From Isoetes taiwanensis (lineage: Eukaryota > Streptophyta > Lycopodiopsida > Isoetales > Isoetaceae): DNA of 64,000 bases. Shown one piece after another: positions 1-10,482 of the stretch (the first letter of the stretch is position 1; each line of letters begins with the position of its first letter). The notes beneath the pieces are model-generated. The model did not search any database and had not been told where the DNA came from. It saw only the letters and a list, made by a program, of their open reading frames with translations. Both the position numbers and the translations under genes were made by a program. The stretch lies in assembly GCA_021234155.1 (NCBI GenBank), contig JAJEKV010000010.1, positions 10,464,511 to 10,528,510 of the forward strand, written 5' to 3'.

Positions 1-283
1 AAGAGAGACCGAGGGGAGGGAAGAGAGAGAAACAAAGGAGAGGGAGAGAGAAAGAGAGGAGGGAGGAGAGAGAGGAGAGCAGAGAGGAGAGAGATAGAAG
101 AGAGAGAAGGAAAAAAGAGGAGAGAGAAAGATGAGAGAGGGGGATAGAGGGGAGAGAGAGAGAGAGATAGGAGAGAGAAGAGAAAGGAGACAGAGAGAGA
201 TAGAGAGAGAGAGAGAGAAGATTTGAGAAGAGAGGAGGGAGAGATGAGGGAAGAGAGAGGAGAGAGAAGAGAAGAAAAAAGGA

Positions 284-369
<86 letters not shown>

Positions 370-545
370 ATGAGAGAAGAGAGAAAGAGACAAAGAAAGA
401 GGAGAGAGAAGGAGAGGAGGGAGGAGAGAAAAGAGAGAGAGAGAGATAGAGGGAGATGAGGGAAGAGACAGGAGAGAGAAGAAAAGAGAGATAAGAAATA
501 GAAGAGAGAAGGAGAGAAGAGAGAGAGGAGAGGGGAGATAAAAAT
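1..545. repeat. GA-rich purine satellite, block 1
   Basis: The plus strand is almost wholly A and G, with a pure (GA)n run at about 290-360. The open frames through it encode only Arg/Glu or Ser/Leu low complexity and are not genes. Longer words such as GAGAAATAGAGAG recur here and in the two later GA blocks, so this is a satellite-like family and not just a dinucleotide repeat. Confidence 0.95.
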
Positions 546-661
546 ACGGAAGTGGGCCCAAAAATAGAAAGTTTTTGAAACTTGAAATGCTCAAAATAGG
601 AATGGAATGTTCCAAAAAAAGGGCCCATGGGTAAGCCAAACCCTTTTCTAGTCTAATATAC
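546..661. other. Boundary segment with a partial HSE-type repeat unit
   Basis: Holds one partial unit of the AAAATAGAAAGTTTTTGAAA repeat found at 950-2340, followed by a GGGCCCATGGG / CCCTTTTCTAGT segment that recurs near 4460-4550 and 7780. No gene is visible. Confidence 0.6.
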
Positions 662-880
662 TAGAAAATAGCCCCGCCTGAGTCAGGAGTGAGTCCGGTT
701 CGCCTTCCATGCCCATCCAACGGTGGAGGAGGCGCCACGTGGCGCATGATCTCTACCAGTCCGTGGCCTTGGCCTCTCAAAAGCCCCAAGTTTGGTGGAC
801 AAAATTTTTGGTTTACCAGGACTCCTGAACCCGACATTGCCCCCCCAAACCCCCACCCTTACCACTAGACCAACCAGTCT
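662..880 (-). mobile_element. tRNA-derived SINE, copy 1 (decayed)
   Basis: On the minus strand a Pol III A-box-like TGGTCTAGTGG lies at 862-872. The B-box position at 819-831 is disrupted by two extra bases compared with copy 2 (4570-4776). The body (CCACGTGGCGCC region, CCACCAAACTTGGG region) matches copy 2 almost throughout. Start and end are approximate because no target duplication was identified. Confidence 0.7.
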
Positions 881-949
881 TTTCTTAAAATAATAAGAAG
901 TCCATGTATAGTTAAGGCTGGGACCTAATTAATTCAAGGATACTCTAGG

Positions 950-2340
950 ATCTCTTGGAATGTTCTAGAATGTTCCAGGTGCTCATGGGTAAGCACCTCG
1001 CCTAAAAAATAGAAAGTTTTAGTCTAAAAATAGAAGTTTTTGAAACTTTGCAAATGCTCAAAATAGAATGTTCGAAATGTTCCAGTGCTCATGGGTAAGC
1101 ACCTCCAAAAAAAATAGAAAGTTTCAGTCTAAAAATAGAAAGTTTTTTGAAACTTTGCAAATGCTCAAAATAGAATGTTCTAGAATGTTCCAAATACTCA
1201 TGGGTAAGCACCTCGCCTAAAAAAAAGAAAGTTTTTTTGAAACTTTGCAAATACTCAAAATAGAATATTGTGGATCGTTCCGTGTGCTCATGGGTAAGCA
1301 CCCCCGCCTAAAAATAGAAAGTTTCAATAGAATGTCCCGAATGTTGCATGCTCATGGGTAAACACCTCAATCCAAAAATAGAAAGTTTTTGAAACTTTGC
1401 AAATGCTCAAAATAGAATGTTCTGAATGGTGTAGATGCTCAAAGTAAGCACCTCAGTCCTAAAAAATAGAAAGTTTTAGTCTAAAAATGTAAAACTCAAA
1501 TAGAATGTCCTAGAATGTTTCAGATGCTCTAAGGTAAGCATCTCAAGAGTCTAAAAACAATAAAGTTTTTTAAAACTTTGCAAAAACTCAAAATAGAATG
1601 TTCTAGAATGTTCCAAATGCTATAGGGCAACCACCTATGCTCTAGAAGCACCTCAGTCTAAAAAATAGAAAGTTTTCTTGAAACCCTTGCAAATGCTCAA
1701 AATAGAATATTCTCGCAGTGATACTTTGGAATTGGTATAATGGGTGTGCGTAAGCTTCACATAGGTGATAATGCTAGAATTGACATACTTTTAGAATTGT
1801 GCCTCATAGGCATGTATGAGTATGTTACTCATGAATAATACTTTGTAGGTGCTCATGGGTAAGCACCCTCACCTAAAATAGAAAGTTTCAAAAAAAAAAA
1901 AAAGTTTTTAAGACTTTGCAAATGCTCAAAATAGAATGTTCTGAATGTTGCGATGCTCATGGGTAAACACCTCAATCCAAAAATAATAGAAAGTTTTTGG
2001 AGACTTTGCAAATGCTCAAAATAGAATTTTCTCTCGAATGTTACATGTTCAAAGGTAAGCACCTCGGTCTAAGAATAGAAAGTTTTAATCTAAAAAATAG
2101 AAAGTTTGCTTAAACTTTGTAAAAACTCAAATAGAATGTCCTAGAATGTTTCGATGCTCTAGGGTAAGCATCTCACCTAAAATAGAAAAGTACGCAGAGG
2201 TCCAAAAACAGAAAAGTTTGCTAAAACTTTGCAAAAACTCAAAATAGAATGTTCTAGGGTGTTCTAGATGCTATAGGGCAACCACCTATGCTCTAGAAGC
2301 ACCCCAGTCTAAAAGTAGAAAGTTTCTTGAAACCCTGCAA
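950..2340. repeat. Tandem array of ~100-bp units with heat-shock-element-like cores
   Basis: About a dozen degenerate units share AAAATAGAAAGTTTTTGAAA, then CTTTGCAAATGCTCAAAATA, then GAATGTTCTAGAATGTTCCA, then CTCATGGGTAAGCACCTC. The third word is alternating GAA/TTC at 5-bp spacing, the arrangement of a plant heat-shock element; the fullest copies are near 958-977, 1174-1196 and 1594-1616. A separate word with GATACTTTGGAATTG closes each half (1713-1853 and 2356-2578), so the array is also duplicated at a higher order. No gene is supported. Confidence 0.85.
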
Positions 2341-2580
2341 ATGCTCACAATAGAATATTCAAGATGATACTTTGGAATTGATAGTAAGTGTGATGGGTAT
2401 GATGGGTGTGTGTGTAAGCTTCACATGGGTGATACTTTAGAATTGACATACTTTAGAATTGGTAGTAGACATAGTAGATGTGACCTCATGGGCATGTGTG
2501 AGTATGGGTAGTAAGGCATGTGTGTATATGGAGTTCCATGGTAGTAGGTGTAAGTAGGCTCCTTATGAATAATACTTTTT
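2341..2580. repeat. Closing segment of the higher-order HSE repeat
   Basis: Repeats the 1713-1853 segment: GATACTTTGGAATTG, AAGCTTCACAT, AGAATTGACATACTTT and TGAATAATACTTT occur in both, in the same order. No gene is visible. Confidence 0.65.
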
Positions 2581-4395
2581 TAGAGAGGGGAAGAGAGAAA
2601 AAGGAGAGGGAAGAGAGAGAGAGAGAAGAGAGGAGATGAGAGAGAGAGAATAGAGAAGAGACAGAAAAGATAGAGAAAGAGGGGAGAAATAGAGGGAGAG
2701 GAGAGAGAGATGGAAAAAAGGGAGAGAGAGGGGAAGAGAAGAGAGGGGAGAGAGAGAAAGGAGAAGAAGGAGAAGAGAGAGAAGGAAAAAAGGGAAAGAG
2801 GAGAGAGGAGAGAGAAAGGGGGGAGACAGAGAGAAATATAAAGAGAGAGAGAGAGACGATAGAGAGAAGAGGGGAGAGAGAGAGAGATGAGAGAGAGGAG
2901 AGAGAGAGAGAGATGAGAGGGGGAGAGGGAAGAGATGAGAGAGAGAAGAGAGGGGAGGGAGGAGAGAGAGAGGGGAGCAGAGAGGAGATAGAAGAGAGAG
3001 AAGAGAGAGGGAAGAGGATAGGAGAGAGAGAGAGAGAGGAAAGAAGAAAGAGAGAGAGAAGAGAGATAAGAGAGAGAGGAGAGAGAGAAGAGGGAAAGGG
3101 GAGAGAGAGAGAAAGATAGAGAGAGAGGGGAGAAATAGAGAGAGAGGAGAGAGATAGAGAGAGAAGAGAAAAAAGGGGAGAGAGAGAGGAGAGAGAGAGA
3201 GAAGAGAGGGAAAAGAGACAGAAAAGAGAAGAGAGAGAAGAGAGAGAAAGATAGAGAGAGAGGGGAGGAATAGAGAGAGAGGAGAGAGACAGGGTGGGCC
3301 CAAAGGAGAGAAAAAAAGGGGAGAGAGAGAGAGAGGAGAGGAGAGAGAGAGATGAGGGAAGAGAGAGGAAAAGAGAGAGAGAAGAGAGGAGAGAGAAGAG
3401 GAGAGAGGAGCGAGAGAAATTAGAGAGAGAAGATAGAGAAGAGAGAGGGAAGAGAGGGGAGAGAGAGAGGAAAGAAGAGAGAGGAGAGAGAGGAGAGAGA
3501 GAGGAGAGAGAAAAAGAAAGGGAGAGGGAAGAGAGACGAGAGAGAGACAAAAACATAGAGAGAGAGGGGAAACATAGAGAGAGACGGAAGAAATAGAGAG
3601 AGAGGAGAGAGATAGGAGAGAGAGAAGGAACTAAGGGGAGAGATAGAGAGGAGAGAGAGGGGAGAGAGAGAAGAGAGGAGATAGAGAGAGGAGAGAGGAG
3701 GGAGAAGACAGAAAGGGGGACACAGAGAGAGATAGAGAGAGAGAAAGAAGATAGAGAGAAGAGAGGAGAGAGAGAGATGAGGGAAGAGAGAGGAGAGAGG
3801 GAGAGATGAGAGAAAAGGGAGAAGAGAGAGAGGAGATAGGAGAGAGAAGAGAGGAAGGAGAGAGGGGAGAGAGAGGGGGGAGACAGAGGAGAGATAGGAA
3901 GAGAGGAGAGGGAGAGGAGAGAGAAGAGAGAGACGGAAGAGAGAGGAGAGGGAAGAAAGAGGAGGGAGAAAAGAGAGAGAGGAATAGAAAAGAGAGAGCA
4001 AGATAGAGAAAGAGGGGAGAAATAGAGAGGGAGGAAGAGAGGGAGAGGGTAAAGACAAAGAGAGGAGAAGAGAGAGGAGAAAGGGGAGAAAGACAGGGAG
4101 AGGGTAAAGACAAAGAGAAGAGAAGAAAGAGAAGAGAGAAAGAGAGGAGAGAGGGGAAAGAAAGAGAAGAGAGAGGAGGGAGGAGAGAGAGGGGGGAGGG
4201 AAGAGAGAGGGGAGAAAGAAAAGAAGACAGAGGAGAGAGAAGACAAAGATGAGAGAGGAAAGAGAGAGAGGGGAAAGAGAGAGGAGAGAGGAGATAGAGA
4301 GAGGAGAGAGGAGGGAGAAGAGAGAAAGGGGAGAGGGAAGAGAGAGGAAAGAGAGAGAGAGGGGACAAATAGAGAGAGAGAAGGAGGAATAGTCC
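2581..4395. repeat. GA-rich purine satellite, block 2
   Basis: About 1.8 kb of nearly pure A/G on the plus strand. A longer word (GAAAGATAGAGAGAGAGGGG, then GAGAAATAGAGAGAGAGGAG, then AAGGAAAAAAGGGG) returns every 100-300 bp, showing a higher-order satellite. Open frames of up to 677 codons on the minus strand are Ser/Leu/Pro low complexity and are not genes. Confidence 0.95.
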
Positions 4396-4569
4396 TAGAG
4401 ATGCCCAAACCGAGGCGAGGCCCTGGAGGGGCCGAGCCGAGGAAGGGTTCAAAAGAAAAGGGCACATGGGTGAGCCCAAACCGAGGCGAGGACCTGAGGG
4501 GCCGCCGAGAATGGAGCAAAGAAAAGGCCCTACCAGGCCGGGCCCTTTTCTAGTAATAATATTAAAAAG
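4396..4569. repeat. GC-rich spacer family between GA blocks
   Basis: The word CCCAAACCGAGGCGAGG occurs twice here (about 4405 and 4477) and a related segment borders the end of the third GA block at about 7697-7790. It appears to be a fixed border of the GA satellite. No coding potential is seen. Confidence 0.6.
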
Positions 4570-4776
4570 ATAGCGTCCGTGAGTGAGTGAGTAAGTATTT
4601 CACGCCCCATCGACGGATAAGGAGGCGCCACGTGGCTTGATCCGGGCCGTCCGTGGGCCCTGGCCTCTCAAAAGCTCCCAAGTTTGGTGGACAAAATTTT
4701 TTTGGTTTACCACGGACTCGAACCCTGGACATTGCCCCCAAACCCCCACCCTTACCACTAGACCAACCAGTCTTTT
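4570..4776 (-). mobile_element. tRNA-derived SINE, copy 2 (intact Pol III promoter)
   Basis: Minus strand: A box TGGTCTAGTGG at 4756-4766 and B box GGTTCGAGTCC at 4714-4724, with 31 bp between them. This matches a tRNA-like internal Pol III promoter. The body continues for roughly 150 bp to a TTTTTAATATTATTACTAG tail near 4550-4570. It is a closer-to-consensus sister of the copy at 662-880. I cannot assign a named SINE family from sequence alone. Confidence 0.75.
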
Positions 4777-4854
4777 CTTGAAAGAATAGAAAGTCCATGC
4801 TTAGTTAAGGCTGGGGCAATGGAAATTCCTTTGGTTAATTAAAAGCCTTGATGA

Positions 4855-4892
4855 TCCTAGAACCTTCTAGAATGTTCTAGAATGAAGCTAGA
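4855..4892. promoter_or_regulatory. Isolated HSE-like site at GA-block border
   Basis: AACCTTCTAGAATGTTCTAG is an alternating TTC/GAA run like the units in the 950-2340 array. It sits directly at the start of the third GA block. Confidence 0.45.
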
Positions 4893-6022
4893 GAGAGAAG
4901 AGGGAAAGATAGAGGGGGAGAAGAGAGATGAGAGAGAGAAGAGAGAGGAGGGAGAAGAGGGAGAGAGAGAGGAATAGAAAAGAGAGAGAAAGATAGAGAG
5001 AGAGGGGAGAAATAGAGAGAGAGGAGAGAGATAAGAGAGCGAGAAGGAAAAAAGGGGAGAGAGAAAGAGGAGAGAGAGGAGAGAGAGAAAAGAGGAGAGA
5101 GAGAGGAGAGAGAGGAGGGAGGAGGAGAGAGGAGAGGAGAGAGGAGAGAGGAGAGAGAAGAGAGAGGGAAGAGATAGGGGAGAGAGAGAGGGGAAAGAAG
5201 AGAGAGAAGAGAGAAGAGAGATGAGAGAGACAAAAAAGAGGAGAGAGAGAAGAGAGAGAAAGATAGAGAGAGAGGAGAAATAGAGAGAGAGGAGAGAGAG
5301 GAGAGAGAGAAGGAAAAAGGGAAGAGAGAGAGAGGAGAGAGGAGAGAGAGAAGAAACAAAAGAGAGGAGAGAGGAGAGAGAGAAGAGAGAGGAGGGAGGA
5401 GGGAGAGAGAGAGAGGAATAGAAAAGAGAGAGAAAGATAGAGAGAGAGGGGAGAAATAGAGAGAGAGGAGAGAGATAGAAAAGAGAGAAGGAAAAAAGGG
5501 GAGAGAGAGGGGAGAGAGAGAAGAGAGGAGAGAGAGGAGAGAGGAGAGAGAGAGAAGAGAGGGGAGGGAGGAGAGAGAGGGGAGAGAAGAGAGAAGAGAG
5601 GAGAGAGAAGAGAGAGAGGGGAGAGAGAGAGAGAGGGGAAACAAGAGAGAGGAGAGAGAAGGGAGATGAGCGAGAGGGAAGAGAGAGAGGGAAGAGAGAG
5701 AGAGAGAGAGAAGTGAAGTGAAGTGTATTAAGTCTTTGGGAGGCCTCAAAGGCCTAAAAGAGAGAGAGAAAGATAGAGAGAGAGGGGAGAAATATAGAGA
5801 GAGCAGAGAGATAGGAGAGAGAAGGAAAAAAGGGGAGAGAGAGAGAAAAGAGGAGAGGAGAGAGGAGAGAGAGAGGGGAGAGAGAGAGAATAGAGGGAAG
5901 AGAGATGAGAGAGAGAGGAGAGAGAAGAGAGAGAGAGAGGAGAGAGAGAAAAATATAGAGAGAGAGGGGAGAAATACAGAGAAAGGGGGGAGAGATAGAG
6001 AGAGGAGAGAGAGAAAAAAGGG

Positions 6023-6054
<32 letters not shown>

Positions 6055-6658
6055 GAGAGGAGGGAAGAGAGAGGGGAGAGAGAGAGGAGAGAGAGAGGGA
6101 AAGAAGAGAGAGGAGAGAGAAGAGAGAGGGGAGAGAGAGGGGGGAGAGAGAGAGGGGAAAGAAGAGATAGGAGAGAGAAGAGAGATGAAAGAGACAGAAA
6201 AGAGGAGAGAGGGGAGAAATAGAGAGAGAGGAGAAAGATAGGAGAGAGAGAAGGAAAAAGGGGAGAGAGAGAGAGGAGAGGAGAGAGAGAAGAGACATAA
6301 GAGGGGAGAGAGGAGATAGGAGAGAGAAAGAGAGGAGAGCAGAGAGGAGAGAGAAGAGAGAGAAGAGAGAGGGGAGAGAGAGAGAGGGGAAAGAAGAGAG
6401 GAGAGAGAAGAGAGATGAGCGAGAGGGAAGAGAGAGAGGGAAGAGAGAGAGAGAAGTGAAGTGAAGTGTACTAAGTCTTTGGGAGGCCTCAAAGGCCTAA
6501 AATAGAGAGAGAAAGATAGAGAGAGAGGGGAGAAATATAGAGAGAGCAGAGAGATAGGAGAGAGAAGGAAAAAAGGGGAGAGAGAGAGAGGAGAGAGGGC
6601 AGAGAGACAGAAAAGAGGAGAGAAAGAGAAGAGAGGAAAGAGAGGAGAGAGGAGAGAG

Positions 6659-6699
<41 letters not shown>

Positions 6700-6724
6700 A
6701 GAGAGAGAGAATAGAGGGAAGAGA

Positions 6725-6768
<44 letters not shown>

Positions 6769-7369
6769 AAGAGAGAGAGGGGAGAAATACTGAGAAAGGG
6801 GGGAGAAATAGAGAGAGCAGAGAGAGGAAAGAAGGGGAGAGAGAGAGGAGAGAGAGAAGAAAGGGAAAAGAGACAGAAAAGAGGAGAGAGAGAGGAGAGA
6901 GAAGAGGGAGAGAAGAGAGGAGAGAGTAGAGAGAAGAGAGAAAGGAGATAGGGAAGAAAGAGGAGAGAGCGAGAGGAGAGAGAATAGAGAGGAGGGAGAA
7001 GAGAGAGAAGAGAGAGGGATGAGAGAGGGGAGAAATAGAGAGAGAGGAGAGAGATAGGAGACAGAGAGGGAAAAAAGAGGAGAGAGAAAGATGAGAGTGA
7101 GGGGAGAGAGGGAGAGAGAGAAGAGAGAGGAGAGAGAGAGAGGAGAGAGAAGACAGAAAGGGGGAGACAAAGGGAGATAGAGAGAGAGAAGATAGAGAGA
7201 AGAGAGGAGAGAGATGAGGGAAGAGAGAGGAGAGAGGAGAGAGGCGAAAAACGGTAGAAGGGAGAGAAGAGATAGGAGAGAGAAGAGGGAGAGGGGAGAG
7301 AAAGAGAGAGAGAGAGGGGGGGAAGAGACATGGGAGAGAGAGAAGAGAAAGGAGAGAGAAAAGAGAGAG

Positions 7370-7443
<74 letters not shown>

Positions 7444-7690
7444 AGAAGAGGACACAGAGAGAGAGAGAAGAGAGGACAAGAAGAGAGACACAGGGAGAGG
7501 GGACAGAGAGAAGAGAGAAAGAGACAAAGAGAGAGGAGAGAGAAGGAGAGGAGGGAGAAGAGATAAGAGAGAGAGAGAGATAGAGGGAGATGAGGGAAGA
7601 GAGAGGAGAGAGGAGAGAGGAGAGAGGAGAAAGGAGAGAGGGAAGAGATAGGAGAGAGAAGAGAGAGGAGAGAGAGGAGAGAGGGAGATA
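4893..7690. repeat. GA-rich purine satellite, block 3
   Basis: About 2.8 kb of purine-only plus strand, including a (GA)n run near 7375-7440. A non-GA island, AGTGAAGTGAAGTGTA followed by AAGTCTTTGGGAGGCCTCAA, occurs at 5710-5758 and again at 6451-6500. This shows a segmental duplication with a period of about 740 bp. The long overlapping open frames on both strands are low complexity only. Confidence 0.95.
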
Positions 7691-7796
7691 GGGGCACGGG
7701 TGGCCCAACCGAGGCGAGGCCGCCACGAGGTCTACTTGTAGCCGAGGAAAGGAGTTAAAGGGCCCCACAATGCCAGCCCTTTCTAGTCCTATATTA
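7691..7796. other. Border of GA block 3
   Basis: Shares CCAACCGAGGCGAGG and CCCTTTCTAGT with the 4396-4569 spacer. No gene is seen. Confidence 0.5.
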
Positions 7797-9523
7797 TAAT
7801 GTTATAGGGTGTTGTATCAAGCCCTAGATCCAACGGCCCCGATTTAATTGACGTAATTGAACGACGAGGATTAACTAACAACAATTTTTCTTACTCTATC
7901 GAGCCATACTCAGCTGCTGCTTATGGCTCCGGACGTAGCTATGGCTGAAGCTTTAGTTTTGGAATGGGGGCGTAAGACCAAGTGACACTCGGCTATGGCT
8001 ATGGCTATGTGCAGGGTTAGGGCTAGATAAAGCAAAAAGGGCAGCAGTTTTAGCTAGGTTTGAACAGGCCAGATGCATGTACTCTGCTATGGCGGACTAA
8101 TCTGAAACAGAAGATGCTATGTCCGCCTCCTCGCGGTTAAACAACGCTTAGGGCATTATTTAAACATGGCATGGTTTTGGACTAATGACAAGGGCAAACA
8201 ACAGAGCTTCGCTCAAAGAAAATCAAGCTAAGGATGGTGGTTGTTATCCTTGCAAATAAGAATGAGCAAAGCTTAACCGCTTGCATTATTTAAATGAAGT
8301 AAATGGGCAACCATTAGTTTCAACAAATTCTGTTCCAATTAAAAATACTTGGCCACTCAGGTAAGAATTTGTATTTCCTTTCTATTAGTTGGTAGTTTAC
8401 ACCAACGTATCGTTTTCTCCTTTTCTTATATGAATTTCACACATGATGTGCTGGTTGGTGTAGGTGCTTGAGCTGGCCAGAAATGGGGTCAGGTTTAATA
8501 AGAACAGCTCTCGCTCCTGGCATCTCGAGGTTCTGGGCTTTTGCATCTCATATTACACTACACATTTGAGGAATTGAGGTTAGTTTTCATTTGGAGATGC
8601 ATAGATTGCCAGGTAGATCCATATTAGTTAGTTTTCTCAACTATGTCTCTTCATGTTGTCTCTTAATGTTATAGGGTGTTGTATCAAGCCCTAGATCCAA
8701 CGGCCCCGATTTAATTGACGTAATTGAACGACGGGGATTAACTAACAACAATTTTTCTTACTCTATCGAGCCATACTCAGCTGCTGCTTATGGCTCCGGA
8801 CGTAGCTATGGCTGAAGCTTTAGTTTTGGAATGGGGGCGTAAGACCAAGTGACACTCGGCTATGGCTATGGCTATGTGCAGGGTTAGGGCTAGATAAAGC
8901 AAAAAGGGCAGCAGTTTTAGCTAGGTTTGAACAGGCCAGATGCATGTACTCTGCTATGGCGGACTAATCTGAAACAGAAGATGCTATGCCCGGCCTCCTC
9001 CAGTTCGCTTGCAACGTTTAGGGCATTATTTAAACATGGCATGGTTTTGGACGAATGACAGTGGCAACAACAGAGCCGGTTCAGCAAAATCTGCTAAGGA
9101 TGGTGGTTGTTATCCTTGCAAATAAGAATGAGCAAAGCTTAACTGTTGCATTACGAAATGAAGTAAATGGGCAACCATTAGTTTCAACAAATTCTGTTCC
9201 AATTAAAAATACTTGGCCACTCAGGTAAGAATTTGTATTTCCTTTCTATTAATTGGTAGTTTACACCAACGTATCGTTTTCTCCTTTTCTTATATGAATT
9301 TCACACATGATGTGCTGGTTGGTGTAGGTGCTTGAGCTGGCCAGAAATGGGGTCAGGTTTAATAAGAACAGCTCTCGCTCCTGGCATCTCGAGGTTCTGG
9401 GCTTTTGCATCTCATATTACACTACACATTTGAGGAATTGAGGTTAGTTTTCATTTGGAGATGCATAGATTGCCAGGTAGATCCATATTAGTTAGTTTTC
9501 TCAACTATGTCTCTTCATGTTGT
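7797..9523. repeat. 867-bp direct tandem duplication
   Basis: Copy 1 (7797-8659) and copy 2 (8664-9523) are nearly identical over their whole length; both begin TAATGTTATAGGGTGTTGTA and end TCTCTTCATGTTGT. Copy 2 holds a plausible coding stretch ending at a CTCAGGTAAGAA splice donor (about 9225); the same stretch in copy 1 is interrupted by small changes. Both copies also hold a 20-codon ORF starting ATGGCTCCGGAC. This looks like a duplicated piece of an ancestral gene. No family was recognised. Confidence 0.9.
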
Positions 9524-9828
9524 AGATGGATCTACATTTCTCTTTTCTGCTGGTATCATTTCTGAACCATCATGATTTCATACATTGTTGCAATGCTAAC
9601 AGAGCAACAAATTTGAGCCATACAAAATCTGCACCAAAACCAGCTCCGCAGAGGTGTATGACCTGCTGCCTTGATACAGTATACTTCCCAGCTATGGCTA
9701 GAAGAGCAGCATATGATGCTGTTGACGTTGCCTCAATCTGTGGCTGCACCATGCTTTCTTTGGTAAAGAAGAGCAGGGACAAACGAACAAACTTTTTAGG
9801 TCAAACCATTTTCTCCGATGCAAGTTAA
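9524..9828 (+). pseudogene. Gene relic directly after the duplication, weakly HSP70/HSP110-like
   Basis: An open frame at 9526-9828 runs straight on from copy 2 of the 867-bp repeat. Its middle part (VYFPAMARRAAYDAVD, then TMLSLV) is spaced like the 'P-YF...RRA..DA...AG...LSLV' segment of the HSP70/HSP110 ATPase domain. The surrounding residues do not extend the match. It may be one decayed exon or chance; no function is claimed. Confidence 0.25.
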
Positions 9829-10227
9829 CCCCAAGCACGCAATTCGAATCGATTCGATTGAGTAATATTCAGACCGTTTTGTAAGCTCTTTTCTCGAGAT
9901 GTGTTGCTCTTGATGTTTTGCTCTTTGCCTTATGCAAAATCGGCCATGATATTGCTTAAATTTAGAGAAGGAATTTACCGTGTCTTATCTCTTCCAAACT
10001 CATTTTAGTGCCGAAGATTCAATACTCTGGCATGCCGATTTAACCTTTGTTTATTTTATGTCGCAGGAAGACATCATATCAAGTCTGATTCCATACTTCT
10101 TGAAGGATATGATGGAGAAAAATATAAGGCCCGGTTGTTTAGAAGATCAAAATCGTCCAATAATACTTATGTTGTAGAAGGATAAATCAGATTTGAGCGG
10201 GCTCATCGAATTGGCGAAGGAGATATT

Positions 10228-10482
10228 TTGTTCTGTAAGCTGCTAGAAGGACCCAAACTCAAGATTTCTATGCAGAAAAATCCGGCAGGCAAAACGCTTG
10301 CAATAGGCCGACTTTGTTTTGCAGGCTTTAATGTCTTGGGCCAAGATATTGTCACTTACCCTTACAATGAAAGCTGGAAAATGCTCAGGCGGCAATGCCT
10401 GAGAAATCTCTTTAGCGTCCAACAAATCGGTTTGTGCTTTGAAGCACTTCAACGTGCCGAATACCAGATGTTTTTTCTTTGA
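10228..10482 (+). pseudogene. Cytochrome P450-like fragment
   Basis: An 84-codon frame contains DIVTYPYNESWKMLRRQC, then LFSVQQI. In plant CYP71-clan enzymes the helix-C region has the form 'DI-F-PYG-YWR-(L/M)RK-C---L(L/F)S---V', with the W and R contacting haem propionate. The W, the basic pair and the LFS step are in place. No I-helix, ExxR or haem-Cys region follows, so only an N-terminal-third fragment is present. Nearby frames (9980-10177) are open but unrecognised. Confidence 0.45.

Noticed and set aside
2486-7768. Very long open frames (up to 677 codons) rich in Ser, Leu and Pro or Arg and Glu
   Set aside because: They are reads of the GA satellite in both strands and several frames at once, with no domain or codon bias of a gene.
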